Source: Candidatus Brocadiaceae bacterium (GTDB lineage Bacteria > Planctomycetota > MHYJ01 > JACQXL01 > CAKKQI01). From it: a stretch of 10,167 bases of DNA. The stretch lies in NCBI GenBank assembly GCA_919901895.1, contig CAKKQI010000179.1, forward strand, positions 4,691 through 14,857. Direction: 5' to 3'. Made by a program: the position numbers and the translations under genes. A model generated the notes under the pieces. It searched no databases. It worked only from the letters and a program-made list of their open reading frames with translations, and was not told the origin of the DNA. The first letter of the stretch is position 1. Each line of letters starts with the position of its first letter. Shown here one piece after another: positions 1 to 8,600 of the stretch.

Positions 1-1374
1 AATATCATCCAGTAACAACCCTTGGGAAAGATCTTTAAAAAATCTTTTAATTACATATTGCGGCCTGAAATAAAATTCGCGATAAAATTTTTTATAATAA
101 GTTTCTATGACATCCCAATCAAGATTGGGATGGTCATAAATATCCCTGGCTGGAGAACAAAAATTATACTTGCTCCAGCCGGTTTTTTTGATTTTGCCGT
201 CCCTGGCCAGGTGGTTAAAATAAGCGGTGCCGGGTAAAGGAACGGTGATGGATACTTTAGCCAGATCAAAATTTAGTTCTTTAGCCAGGTGAATCGTCTG
301 TTTCATTGAAGACTCTGTTTCACCGGGTAAGGCGAGCATAAAAAAAGCCATGACTTCCAACCCGGCTTTTTTGCTTAATTTTACCGCCTTTTTTATTTGG
401 GCCACCGTTTCCCCTTTTTTTATCAATTTAAGTATTTCATCACTGCCGGTTTCTATGCCCATACTGAGACGGTAACATCCTGATTTTTTCATCAATTTCA
501 ACAGTTCATAATCAACACTATCCGCCCGGAGCCCCCCCTGGGCAACCCAGGAAACTTTCATCTTGCAAGAGATAATGGCACGACATATTTCCTTGGCTCT
601 TTGCAAGTCAAAAGAAAAACAATCATCCATAATATGAATTTCTTTAAAACCGCAATCCAGCATCAGTTTTATTTCATTAATGACACGCGAGACTGATTTA
701 GTTCTGAACTTATAACCAAAAATATTTTTATTGCAATAGACACATTGATGCGGACATCCGCGACTGGTTTCCAGCGGACCAACCAGATTTGCCCGGCTTA
801 ATAAAGACCTGCTTGAATATAAAGAAAGATTATAAAGATGCCAGGCCGGATAAGGCAAAGCGTCTAAATTATTAATACGCTGAGCCGGCGGTGTCCGACA
901 AATTGAACCATCCGGACATTTGAAAGCAATCCCTTCAATTTTTTCCGGCGGCTTTTCATTATTAACAATATTTAAAATAATTTCTTCGCTTTCTCCGATA
1001 CAAACGATGTCGATCGGGGTTGTTTCAAGAACCTCTTCCGGCAAAGCGGAGGCGTGAGGGCCTCCGGCTATTACGATAATTCGCGAATACTGTTTCTTTA
1101 TAAAACCGGCCAGCCGCCCGGCCTCTTCGGCCAGCGGGGAGGTAAAAGTTATGCCGGCATAATCAGGTTGAAATGAATCAAGCAATCTAACTAATTCTTG
1201 CTCATCCGCTATGTTTAAATCGCATATTTTCACTTGATGTCCGGCGGTTAATAAAGCGCCGCCTATCATAGCCAGACTCAAAAGAGGAGGGCGATTAACA
1301 ACATTTTTAATGACGGCGTCATTATAGATAAAACTATAATCAGGAACGATAAAAAGAACTTTTTTAGGAGACAT
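1..1374 (-). CDS. B12-binding-domain radical SAM protein (C-terminus cut by window edge)
   Basis: The frame starts at ATG 1374 and is open for 458 codons to the left edge without a stop, so the gene is incomplete at its 3' end. Residues 1 to about 140 look like a Rossmann-type cobalamin-binding domain: MSPKKVLFIVPDY at the start, then AGGPHASALPEEVL near 103-116. The radical SAM domain follows with SRGCPHQCVYC, whose cysteines 207, 211 and 214 form the CxxxCxxC set for the [4Fe-4S] cluster and S-adenosylmethionine. Further on are a GIETGS motif and ALPGET, both common in this family. The C-terminal FYREFYFRPQYVIKRF resembles the tail of the adjacent paralogue. The start lies 2 bp after the stop of the upstream radical SAM gene, so the two are probably translationally coupled; no clear Shine-Dalgarno sequence is seen. 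Related enzymes do methylations, cyclisations and other radical chemistry on lipids, tetrapyrroles and natural products. The substrate here is unknown. Confidence 0.93.
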   Translation of the reverse strand, partial: MSPKKVLFIVPDYSFIYNDAVIKNVVNRPPLLSLAMIGGALLTAGHQVKICDLNIADEQELVRLLDSFQPDYAGITFTSPLAEEAGRLAGFIKKQYSRIIVIAGGPHASALPEEVLETTPIDIVCIGESEEIILNIVNNEKPPEKIEGIAFKCPDGSICRTPPAQRINNLDALPYPAWHLYNLSLYSSRSLLSRANLVGPLETSRGCPHQCVYCNKNIFGYKFRTKSVSRVINEIKLMLDCGFKEIHIMDDCFSFDLQRAKEICRAIISCKMKVSWVAQGGLRADSVDYELLKLMKKSGCYRLSMGIETGSDEILKLIKKGETVAQIKKAVKLSKKAGLEVMAFFMLALPGETESSMKQTIHLAKELNFDLAKVSITVPLPGTAYFNHLARDGKIKKTGWSKYNFCSPARDIYDHPNLDWDVIETYYKKFYREFYFRPQYVIKRFFKDLSQGLLLDDI

Positions 1375-1376
1375 AT

Positions 1377-2714
1377 TTATTTAAAATAATTCAAGAATAA
1401 TCTTAGTCCATATCGGCAGGTAAGAAATGGTTCTGAAAACAATTTTTTAAGAATATACGCCGGGCGGCAATAAAAACTAAAATAGGCCCGGCGGAGTGTT
1501 CTTTTCAAGATAAAGAAATCATATCCGGCGATTGTTTCTGGGAGTATCTTATTATTGTTATTGCCGTCAAATAATTTTGAACCGGGGTAAGGAGTAGTAA
1601 TATGGAATGAAACGTAATCAGGATTTAATCTTCTGGCGAAATCAACGGTTACCTTGCGGTCAGTATCTGTTTCGCCGGGCAAACCAAACATAAATATGCC
1701 TATTGTTTTTATCCCGGCCTCTTTAGTTAAACGAATTCCTTCTGCCACCTGCGGTAACGATAGCCCTTTATTCAAAGATTTCATTATTTGAGGCGAACCG
1801 GTTTCTATTCCATAAAGAATTAAATCACAGCCGACCTGCTTCATTTTTTTCAATAATAAAGCATCTACTTTATCAAGTCTAGTTTGGCAGGACCATTTAA
1901 AATGATAATTTTTAGATTTTAAACGGTTGCAAAATTCAAACACCCACTCTTTATTATAAGTAAAATCTAGATCAATAAACATCCCGGTTCTGGCGCGACA
2001 CCTCGTTACCCCATCGTCTATTTCAGATATTATTTTTGAAACAGATTTCTGTCTTACCCCAGGTCCATACATTATTTTAGAACAGAATGAACAGTGATAA
2101 TGACACCCCCTGGAACCTTCTAATAACAAAAAATTATTACCCAAGACTTCATAAAAATATTTTCCAACATTTAATAAATGCCAGGCGGGAACAGGTAAGG
2201 CATCAAGGTTTAATGGTTCCCTGTCTTTATTAGATATTATTTGCCCGTTAATATTTTTATAAGCAATTCCGTCTATCCGGGATAAATCTTTTTTTCGACC
2301 TAATTCTAAAACGGTTAATTCAGGTTCACCCCTGATAACTGCTTTAGCCCCGGTCAGTTTTAGTATTTCTTCCGGCTTAACGGTTCCGTGATAACCCATT
2401 ACGTAAAACTCATCTGTTCTTTTTTTTATCCCGCTAACTGTTTCAAAAAAAGCGGTCAAGTCCAGATTGGGACATTGCCAGCGGTCGATGGTTGAAGACG
2501 TAATGAATATTTTATCATAACCATTAATATATCCGGTTATATCAATCGGCTTAATTCTTTCGGCGTGGGCATCCAGGATTTTTACCTGATGGCCTTCTTT
2601 TTCCAATAAAGCGGCGCAGTTGGCCAGGCATAACGGCGGCCAGATGCGGTTATAGGTTGATTCTTTGACCGTTCCGGGATAAAGCCAGTACGGTTTGATT
2701 AATAATATTTTCAT
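1377..2714 (-). CDS. B12-binding-domain radical SAM protein
   Basis: This is a complete 445-residue protein, a normal length for cobalamin-type radical SAM enzymes. The N-terminal MKILLIKPYW and the EKEGHQVKILDAH segment fit a cobalamin-binding Rossmann fold. At the usual GGPH position it reads MGYHGTVKPEEIL, so this domain is divergent. The segment LDALPVPAWHLL links it to the radical SAM core, where GCHYHCSFC supplies cysteines 204, 208 and 211. GIETGS and GLPGET follow. The C-terminal FYCRPAYILKKL matches the tail of the next gene, so the two enzymes are paralogues, although they differ clearly and may act at different steps. ATG 2714 lies 27 bp after the asparagine-synthase-like gene, without a strong ribosome binding site. 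The family call is secure; the reaction is not known. Two such enzymes in a row with a glycosyltransferase and an amidotransferase suggest a shared biosynthetic route. Confidence 0.95.
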   Translation of the reverse strand: MKILLIKPYWLYPGTVKESTYNRIWPPLCLANCAALLEKEGHQVKILDAHAERIKPIDITGYINGYDKIFITSSTIDRWQCPNLDLTAFFETVSGIKKRTDEFYVMGYHGTVKPEEILKLTGAKAVIRGEPELTVLELGRKKDLSRIDGIAYKNINGQIISNKDREPLNLDALPVPAWHLLNVGKYFYEVLGNNFLLLEGSRGCHYHCSFCSKIMYGPGVRQKSVSKIISEIDDGVTRCRARTGMFIDLDFTYNKEWVFEFCNRLKSKNYHFKWSCQTRLDKVDALLLKKMKQVGCDLILYGIETGSPQIMKSLNKGLSLPQVAEGIRLTKEAGIKTIGIFMFGLPGETDTDRKVTVDFARRLNPDYVSFHITTPYPGSKLFDGNNNNKILPETIAGYDFFILKRTLRRAYFSFYCRPAYILKKLFSEPFLTCRYGLRLFLNYFK

Positions 2715-2741
2715 TATAAATTTTGCAATAAAATTTACTTT

Positions 2742-4652
2742 TCAATTAAGAAATTTTTCCAGCCAGTTCTCAAACATAAATAATGTCCACAGTTGTTTCC
2801 GGTTATCTTTTTTATTAGACATATGTTCATTTATAATCTGCTTTATACAATCATATTCAAAGATCCCTTCTTTTTTAATTCTTTTAGCATCCAATACCGT
2901 TAACAACGAATTCTTTAATTCCTTTTTAAACCACCTGGCGACCGGAATACCAAAACCCTTTTTAGGTCTATTTAATATTTTTCGGGGAAGTTTATTATTT
3001 AAAGATTTCTTTAAGATATATTTAGGATTCCCAAAATGATATTTATATTTTACAGGCAATCCGCATATAAAATCTCCTAATTCTTTATCTAAAAACGGCG
3101 CGCGGACTTCCATGGAATTAGCCATCGCGGCAATGTCAATTTTATGCAAAAGATCCCCTTTTAAATAGGTGTGAATATAATAGTTACTGACCTGATCCAG
3201 ATATCTTTTTGCACCAGAAATATTATTTAATTGAAAAGCCTCGCTAAATAATTCTTCTTCTGTTATCTTATTTTTATCAAGCATAATAGCATTAACCTCT
3301 CTGGTATTGAATGACCCGAGCCAGACCTGTTCTCTTATTATATCGTTCTCGATAATACCTTTCATAAATTGTTTAATTTTAAAATCGAATGAAAAGTTTC
3401 CATCATTTACCCTTAATCGATCAAATAGAGGTTTTAAGCAAGAGCGGCTGAGCAATTTAGGCACAAGACGCCCATAATAATATGCGTATCGGTTAGCCGG
3501 AAAAGTGGGATAACCCATAAGTAATTCATCAGCCCCTTCGCCGCTCAGAGCAACGGTGATATGCTTTCTGGCGAAATTAGACAATAAATAGGTCGGAATA
3601 ATTGAGGCGTCGCCAAAAGGTTCGTCGCAAATATTTGTAATTTGCGGAAGAATATCCGTAAGTATTACCGGGGTTAATATTTTTTCGTGATGACTGGCAC
3701 CAAGATGACCGGCAATTAGTCGCGAATAAGATGACTCGCTAAAAGAATTATCTTCAAACCCGATAGAAAATGTTTTGATTTTTGCCGGCGCAACCAGATC
3801 AGCCATTAAACAAGCAATCGCACCGGAATCAATTCCTCCGCTTAAAAATACTCCCACGGGAACATCAGATATTAATCTTTTGGCGACTGCTTTCTTTAAC
3901 AAATTATAAAATTCGGCCTTGGCGTCATAGAAACTTATTTTATTTTCAGACGGGCCTAAAAATAACGGTTCCCAGTATTTACTAATCTTTAAATTCTTGC
4001 TTTTCAAATCAAATTCCAAAATGCTGGCTGCGTCTAATTTAAATATCCCTTTAAATATTGATAGCGGCGCCGGAATATATTCATAGGCCAGATATTTCTT
4101 TAGGGCCAATAAATTTAATTCTTTTGAAATATAGGGGTATTTTAATATAGCTTTTAATTCTGAACCGAAAATCAAGTTTCCTTTAATCTCAGAATAATAC
4201 AGCGGTTTTTTGCCGTATCTGTCCCGGGCCAGAAATAATTTATTTAATTTTTTATCGAATAACGCGAAAGCGAACATTCCGCTCAGTTTATTAATACAAT
4301 CTATCCCGCTGTCCTCATACAGATGAACAAGGACTTCGGCATCTGTTTTAGTTTTGAATTTATGGCCTTTGATAATTAATTCCTTTTTTAATTCCTGAAA
4401 ATTATATATCTCTCCGTTGAAAATAAGCACAACAGAAATATCTTCATTAAATAAGGGTTGATCGCCTGTTTCTAAATCAATTATCTTGAGACGTCTCACT
4501 CCCAAAATAATACGATAGTCTGGGGTTGATCGATAAAATCCTTCAGAATCCGGCCCCCGGTGAAGAATAGAATCAGCCATCTTTTTAATAATAGATTCAG
4601 ATTGGGATGATAATCCGTTATTAAGATCGGTAAAACCGCAAATACCGCACAT
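2742..4652 (-). CDS. asnB: Asparagine synthase-like glutamine amidotransferase
   Basis: The 636-residue protein has both domains of class B asparagine synthetase. It begins MCGICGF, so Cys2 becomes the N-terminal nucleophile that releases ammonia from glutamine after Met removal; HRGPDSEG (31-38) and FNGEIYN (78-84) also belong to the glutaminase domain. The synthetase domain has the pyrophosphate-binding loop SGGIDS (271-276) and LSGEGADE (369-376), which handle ATP activation of a carboxylate. No key residue is missing, so it should be active. In surface polysaccharide clusters such proteins often amidate sugar acids rather than make free asparagine. Here the neighbours (a glycosyltransferase upstream, radical SAM enzymes downstream) favour that reading, but a housekeeping asparagine synthetase cannot be excluded. 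The ATG start is supported by the MCGICG start, which must be N-terminal, and by an AAAGGA sequence 10 bp upstream. Confidence 0.96.
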   Translation of the reverse strand: MCGICGFTDLNNGLSSQSESIIKKMADSILHRGPDSEGFYRSTPDYRIILGVRRLKIIDLETGDQPLFNEDISVVLIFNGEIYNFQELKKELIIKGHKFKTKTDAEVLVHLYEDSGIDCINKLSGMFAFALFDKKLNKLFLARDRYGKKPLYYSEIKGNLIFGSELKAILKYPYISKELNLLALKKYLAYEYIPAPLSIFKGIFKLDAASILEFDLKSKNLKISKYWEPLFLGPSENKISFYDAKAEFYNLLKKAVAKRLISDVPVGVFLSGGIDSGAIACLMADLVAPAKIKTFSIGFEDNSFSESSYSRLIAGHLGASHHEKILTPVILTDILPQITNICDEPFGDASIIPTYLLSNFARKHITVALSGEGADELLMGYPTFPANRYAYYYGRLVPKLLSRSCLKPLFDRLRVNDGNFSFDFKIKQFMKGIIENDIIREQVWLGSFNTREVNAIMLDKNKITEEELFSEAFQLNNISGAKRYLDQVSNYYIHTYLKGDLLHKIDIAAMANSMEVRAPFLDKELGDFICGLPVKYKYHFGNPKYILKKSLNNKLPRKILNRPKKGFGIPVARWFKKELKNSLLTVLDAKRIKKEGIFEYDCIKQIINEHMSNKKDNRKQLWTLFMFENWLEKFLN

Positions 4653-4662
4653 AGATCAATAT

Positions 4663-4668
4663 TCCTTT
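4663..4668 (-). promoter_or_regulatory. Ribosome binding site of the asparagine synthase-like gene
   Basis: Read on the minus strand this is AAAGGA, ending 10 bp before the ATG at 4652. It supports that start together with the obligatory N-terminal MCGICG of the encoded protein. Confidence 0.55.
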
Positions 4669-4679
4669 AATATTTTTAG

Positions 4680-4693
4680 CACAGATACCTGTG
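4680..4693. repeat. Small inverted repeat in the gap before the asparagine synthase-like gene
   Basis: CACAG and CTGTG flank a 4-bp loop. The rest of the 83-bp gap (4653-4735) has words such as CCCGTGCTCATCCGC that look like a worn copy of the CGTGTTCATCTGTG-type intergenic repeats common in environmental bacteria. There is no T-run, so it is not an obvious terminator. The resemblance is from memory and unverified. Confidence 0.3.
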
Positions 4694-4735
4694 ATTATCC
4701 TGCGTTATATTTACCCGTGCTCATCCGCAGAATAT

Positions 4736-5455
4736 TCATAAACCTAAGCGAAACTTAATAATCGCAACCAGAAAAGTAAAAACATCTTTTAGTATTCGCA
4801 CTTTACTTTCATAATGTTCTGTCCATTCAACCGGTATTTCTTTTATTTTCAAACCACGCCTCTGGGCAGTAACCAGAAGTTCCGTATCAAAAAACCATTC
4901 TTCATTCATAACTTGCGGGAGCAAGTGATGAATAGATGTTCTTTTACAGGCTTTAAAGCCGCACTGAAAATCCGCTATTTTAGTTATGCGAAACATAACT
5001 TTTATTATAAGATGATAAGCCAGTGATAATATTTTCCTGAGAAGCGACCGCCGGATAACAGACGCCGGGCTAAGCCGTGAACCAACCGAGACATCAGCCC
5101 CGTTTTTAATAGCTGAAATCAAAGATGGGAGCATTTTTAAATCGGTGGCCAGATCTATATCCATATAACCAACAATCTCGGCCCGGCTTTGCCCCCAGGC
5201 CTGCTTCAACGCACCACCCCGACCTTTTTTAACGCGATGGAGACACTTTATTTTTCCGGAAAACTCCCGGTTTAATTTTTCAGCAATATCCGCCGTCCGG
5301 TCGGTTGAGCCGTTATCGGCGATAATAATCCGCCATTGTTCAGAAAAATTATCGGCCATAAAAGATATTGTTTTTTTTACGTTCTTTTCCAATATCTTTT
5401 CTTCATTATAAACCGGCAACACTAGATCAAGATTAACATTGTTCTGGATTGACAT
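4736..5455 (-). CDS. Family 2 glycosyltransferase (polyprenyl-phosphate sugar transferase type)
   Basis: This 239-residue protein is a single GT-A domain. LPVYNEE (13-19) begins the nucleotide-sugar-binding fold, DNGSTD (47-52) contacts the nucleotide, and YMDIDLATD (97-105) carries the metal-binding acidic residues. RLSPASVIRRSLLRK (127-141), DFQCGFKACKR (162-172) and WFFDTELL (187-194) match the dolichyl-phosphate glucosyl/mannosyltransferase branch (ALG5/DPM1-like). Such enzymes move a sugar from a nucleotide donor to a polyprenyl phosphate on the cytoplasmic side of the membrane. No transmembrane segment follows the domain, unlike in some GtrB-type relatives, so it probably binds the membrane peripherally. 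The start ATG 5455 has no good Shine-Dalgarno sequence, and no better in-frame start lies nearby. It probably provides the lipid-linked sugar used by the cluster. Donor sugar and acceptor cannot be told from sequence. Confidence 0.93.
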   Translation of the reverse strand: MSIQNNVNLDLVLPVYNEEKILEKNVKKTISFMADNFSEQWRIIIADNGSTDRTADIAEKLNREFSGKIKCLHRVKKGRGGALKQAWGQSRAEIVGYMDIDLATDLKMLPSLISAIKNGADVSVGSRLSPASVIRRSLLRKILSLAYHLIIKVMFRITKIADFQCGFKACKRTSIHHLLPQVMNEEWFFDTELLVTAQRRGLKIKEIPVEWTEHYESKVRILKDVFTFLVAIIKFRLGL

Positions 5456-5530
5456 GGCAGATTCGGCATTGGATACCTTTATTATTGTTTTCGTTAAAAT
5501 CTTACCCCAAAATGTTCCCGGGCCGAGGGA

Positions 5531-5630
5531 TGAGTGTCAGGGAAACAATCTCATTTCCTTAAGATTGCTTCACCCTTTCAGGGTTCGCAATGACAAAAAT
5601 GGGATTATGACACAGTCTGAATGACACTCA
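5531..5630. repeat. 100-bp miniature repeat element with 9-bp terminal inverted repeats
   Basis: TGAGTGTCA at 5531-5539 and TGACACTCA at 5622-5630 are perfect inverted copies bounding about 100 bp. Inside, CAATCT (5546-5551) and AGATTG (5562-5567) form a second inverted pair. A third hairpin lies at 5565-5590, with ACCCT/AGGGT around a TTC loop and outer TTGC/GCAA arms. The internal words AGATTGCTTC and TTCGCAATGACA resemble a repeat seen in gaps of many environmental bacterial genomes (from memory, not checked). It occupies half of the 200-bp gap between the sulfatase-like and glycosyltransferase genes. No T-run follows the hairpin on the minus strand, so it is not a standard terminator. The remaining gap sequence, 5456-5530 and 5631-5655, shows nothing recognisable. 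Confidence 0.7.
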
Positions 5631-5655
5631 AATGATGGTTTCAACGGAGCCTTTA

Positions 5656-8600
5656 TTATTTACTTTCCCAGTACCCGTGTTTTTTAAGTTCTTCAATTAA
5701 TAAAGCGGGCAATTCTTTTTTGTCTAACGGCTGATCAATCCGAACAGTCCTAATAAATTCCAAAAGTTTTTGAAGCAGGGCATAGACCACGCCAGGATTT
5801 TCCCGACTGCATTCTTTTGACTCACCGCGATCTTTCGTTAAATTGTAAAGCTCGTAACTCTCCACCTCAACATTAATAATTTCTTTGGGATTAGAGTCAA
5901 ATCCGTCCAGATCATCCCGGATCAGTTTTGGCAACTCTTTGAATAAATGAGTCCTGGTTTTATTAACTTTCCTGATTAATTTCCATTCCCCGGCGCGAAT
6001 CGTTTGTTTATATTCATTCGCCTCGGCGAATGAATATTTAAAATTTGAAACATCATTTTTTTCTTGATTAAGATTATTATGCTGTGACTGAGTTCTTTCT
6101 GTCATCAACGGAAGCAAACTCTGGCCCTGAGATTCTTGGTTAAGCGGAATCTTTAATAAATCTAAAGTCGTGGGCATAATATCAATGAGTTGAACCGGCG
6201 TATCAATTGGGGAATGGGGAATGGAGAATGGGGAATGCGGGATGCGGGATGTAAGATTGTTAGGTAATTTTATAATCAGCGGGACGTGGATAACTTCATC
6301 ATAAAGATTCTGCGCGCCAAAGCGGTCAAAACTGCCGTGGTCGCCTAATTCCTCGCCGTGGTCCGCCGTTAAAATAATCAGAGAATTTTCAAATAAACCT
6401 GATTCTTTTAGTTTAGCAACCAAGATTCCCATCTGCTGATCGGCATAAAAAATACTGCTGTCATAATGAGCAACGACATGATTAAAGTCATCTGCATTTA
6501 ACTTATGATTTTTATCTTTTAATGATAGTTCTGAATTTTTGATATTTTTCAGCAAATCATATGATAAAGGAACCCGGTCAAAAATCCCCCGGTAATTTTC
6601 GTCAAACATATGGTGGTCCGGTTCCGAAACGGCATCATAAGGCGAGTGACCGTCGTAGGTATGAAGGTAGAGGAAGAAAGGGCTGGGTGTCGTGCGTCCT
6701 GCGTCTTGCGTCTTGGGTCTAGTGTCTGGCGTCTTGCGTCTTGCGTCTAACCAATCAACAACCAGAGGCACTAAATCAGCGCTGCGGGCCAAGGATTTTT
6801 TATCATAATAAGAATCAAATCCTTGGTTAAGGTTGTTAATGGAATTAAGGTCAAGCCCCCCGGTAAAAGCGGTTGTTTCATAGCCATACATCTTTAATAT
6901 TTCAGGTAAGGTTAACGCTTTGTCCTGTAATGATTGCCCTCTTTCCCAAACTCCATGAGTGGAAGGGTATTGAGAAGTCAACATTGAGGTATGACTGGGC
7001 AAAGTCCAGTATGATTGACCAATCGCCTGAGTAAAAATAATCCCTTCTTTGGCTAAAGCATCAATATTCGGTGTAGTTTTACGATTATAACCATAACATT
7101 GAAGATGGTCGGCCCGTAAAGACCCGATCACAATCCAGATGACATTAAAGCCGGAAGCAGGAAGCGAGAAGTTCTCGGTTAAATTAGCGGCGGAATCATT
7201 TAAAGTAATTAATTGGCTTTCAAATTCTTTTAGTTTACTTACCCCGCTTTTATCGTCGGGGGAATCACTCCAGTACCCGGCCCGGCTGATTTCCTTTTGT
7301 AACTGCGGTGTCATACCGGTCGGAATAGAAACGGTTAAATTTTGCTTACTCCCATTAACCGATCTATTTTGCTCCAGCCATTTGAATAATTGTTCTTTTA
7401 ATTCGGTAGTTATTTCAGGATGTTCAGAAACAACATTTTTGGTTTCGGCCGGGTCATTAACTAAATCAAATAAGATGAAGATATGGGCGGGGACCCCGCT
7501 TGGGGCGAGACTCTCCCGCTTGGGGCGGGACTCCGCTGTCACTTTGCACTGTCGTTTCGCAAGTCCCGCTCTTTCCGGGAGAAAGGACGGGACAAGCCCC
7601 GCCGCTACATTTTCTTCGGTCTCAACGTAAATTAATTTCCATTGATTCGTCCGGACCAGCGCCCGATAAGGGGCGTCTTTGCCTAAAGCACCGTTACTGA
7701 AAACATACCCCGAAAATGAATTCGGGGCAGGTTTATTGAAGTCAGAGGAAACCGTCTCATTAATTAATGGTTTTAAACTCTGTCCTTGGGCCTGATGGGG
7801 AATCGGAATACCGGCATAATCAAGAATAGTCGGCATCACATCAATGAGTTGAACCGGCGCATCAACAGTTAAGTTATGAGTTATAAATGATGAGTTATGA
7901 ATGACAGATTGATGAGGTAATTTTATAATGAGCGGAACGCGAATGCCTTCTTCATAAACATTACCATGTTCGGCGCCACTTAAAGTTAACGGCAAATTGT
8001 CATTATTTTTATTCACATAAAGATAATTTTCATTTTTATGTTCATCAAAAGATTCACCGTGGTCTGAAAAAATTGCAATTAAGGTATTATCATAAAGATT
8101 CATCTGTTTTAACGCATTTAAAAATTGTCCGATTTGTTTATCCGCGCGGTTAATGGCGGTATCGTAATGCGCAATGACATATTCAATTTCTTCCATAGTA
8201 GGCGACAGGTCTTTCCAGTCCGGTTCGGCTGATTTTAAAGCCCGCTTAATTTCCGGCCGGACCGTAGACCACTTCCGGTTATTCCAGGCCGGAATAATCT
8301 CGTCAGTTTGGTCCGGACCGGGAATATGAGCATCGTAGCCGTGGAGGAAGAGGAAGAAGGGGAGGGACGGGCGTCCTGCGTCCGGCGTCCTGCGTCCACT
8401 ACTCTCTATTCGTTGCTCTCGACCCGCTACTTCTGATTTCAGCCAGTTAACGGCCTGCGGAACGGTTTGATTAAAACCGCCCAGCCAGGATTCGTTATGC
8501 TGATAAATATCAAATCCTTGCGCTAGCCCATGGCGCGAGTGGACGTCAAATCCGCCGCTGAAAGCCGCGGTCCGGTAGCCGTATAATTTTAAAATTTCAG

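Noticed and set aside
22..237. Plus-strand 71-codon frame at the left edge
   Set aside because: It is opposite the radical SAM gene, whose frame is open and conserved throughout.
2742..4652. Lasso-peptide or beta-lactam synthetase homologue
   Set aside because: The intact Cys2 glutaminase domain and full length fit an ordinary asparagine synthase-like amidotransferase, and no precursor peptide is seen nearby.
5565..5590. Hairpin as a Rho-independent terminator after the lipoprotein gene
   Set aside because: No T-run follows on the minus strand, and the hairpin is part of a larger repeat element.
6685..6747. CRISPR-like array
   Set aside because: The units are 7 bp, contiguous, without spacers, and lie inside coding sequence.
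7139..7700. Plus-strand open frames of 66 and 163 codons opposite domain 1
   Set aside because: They lie antisense to a strongly supported gene and owe their length to the GC-rich insert; no recognisable domain.
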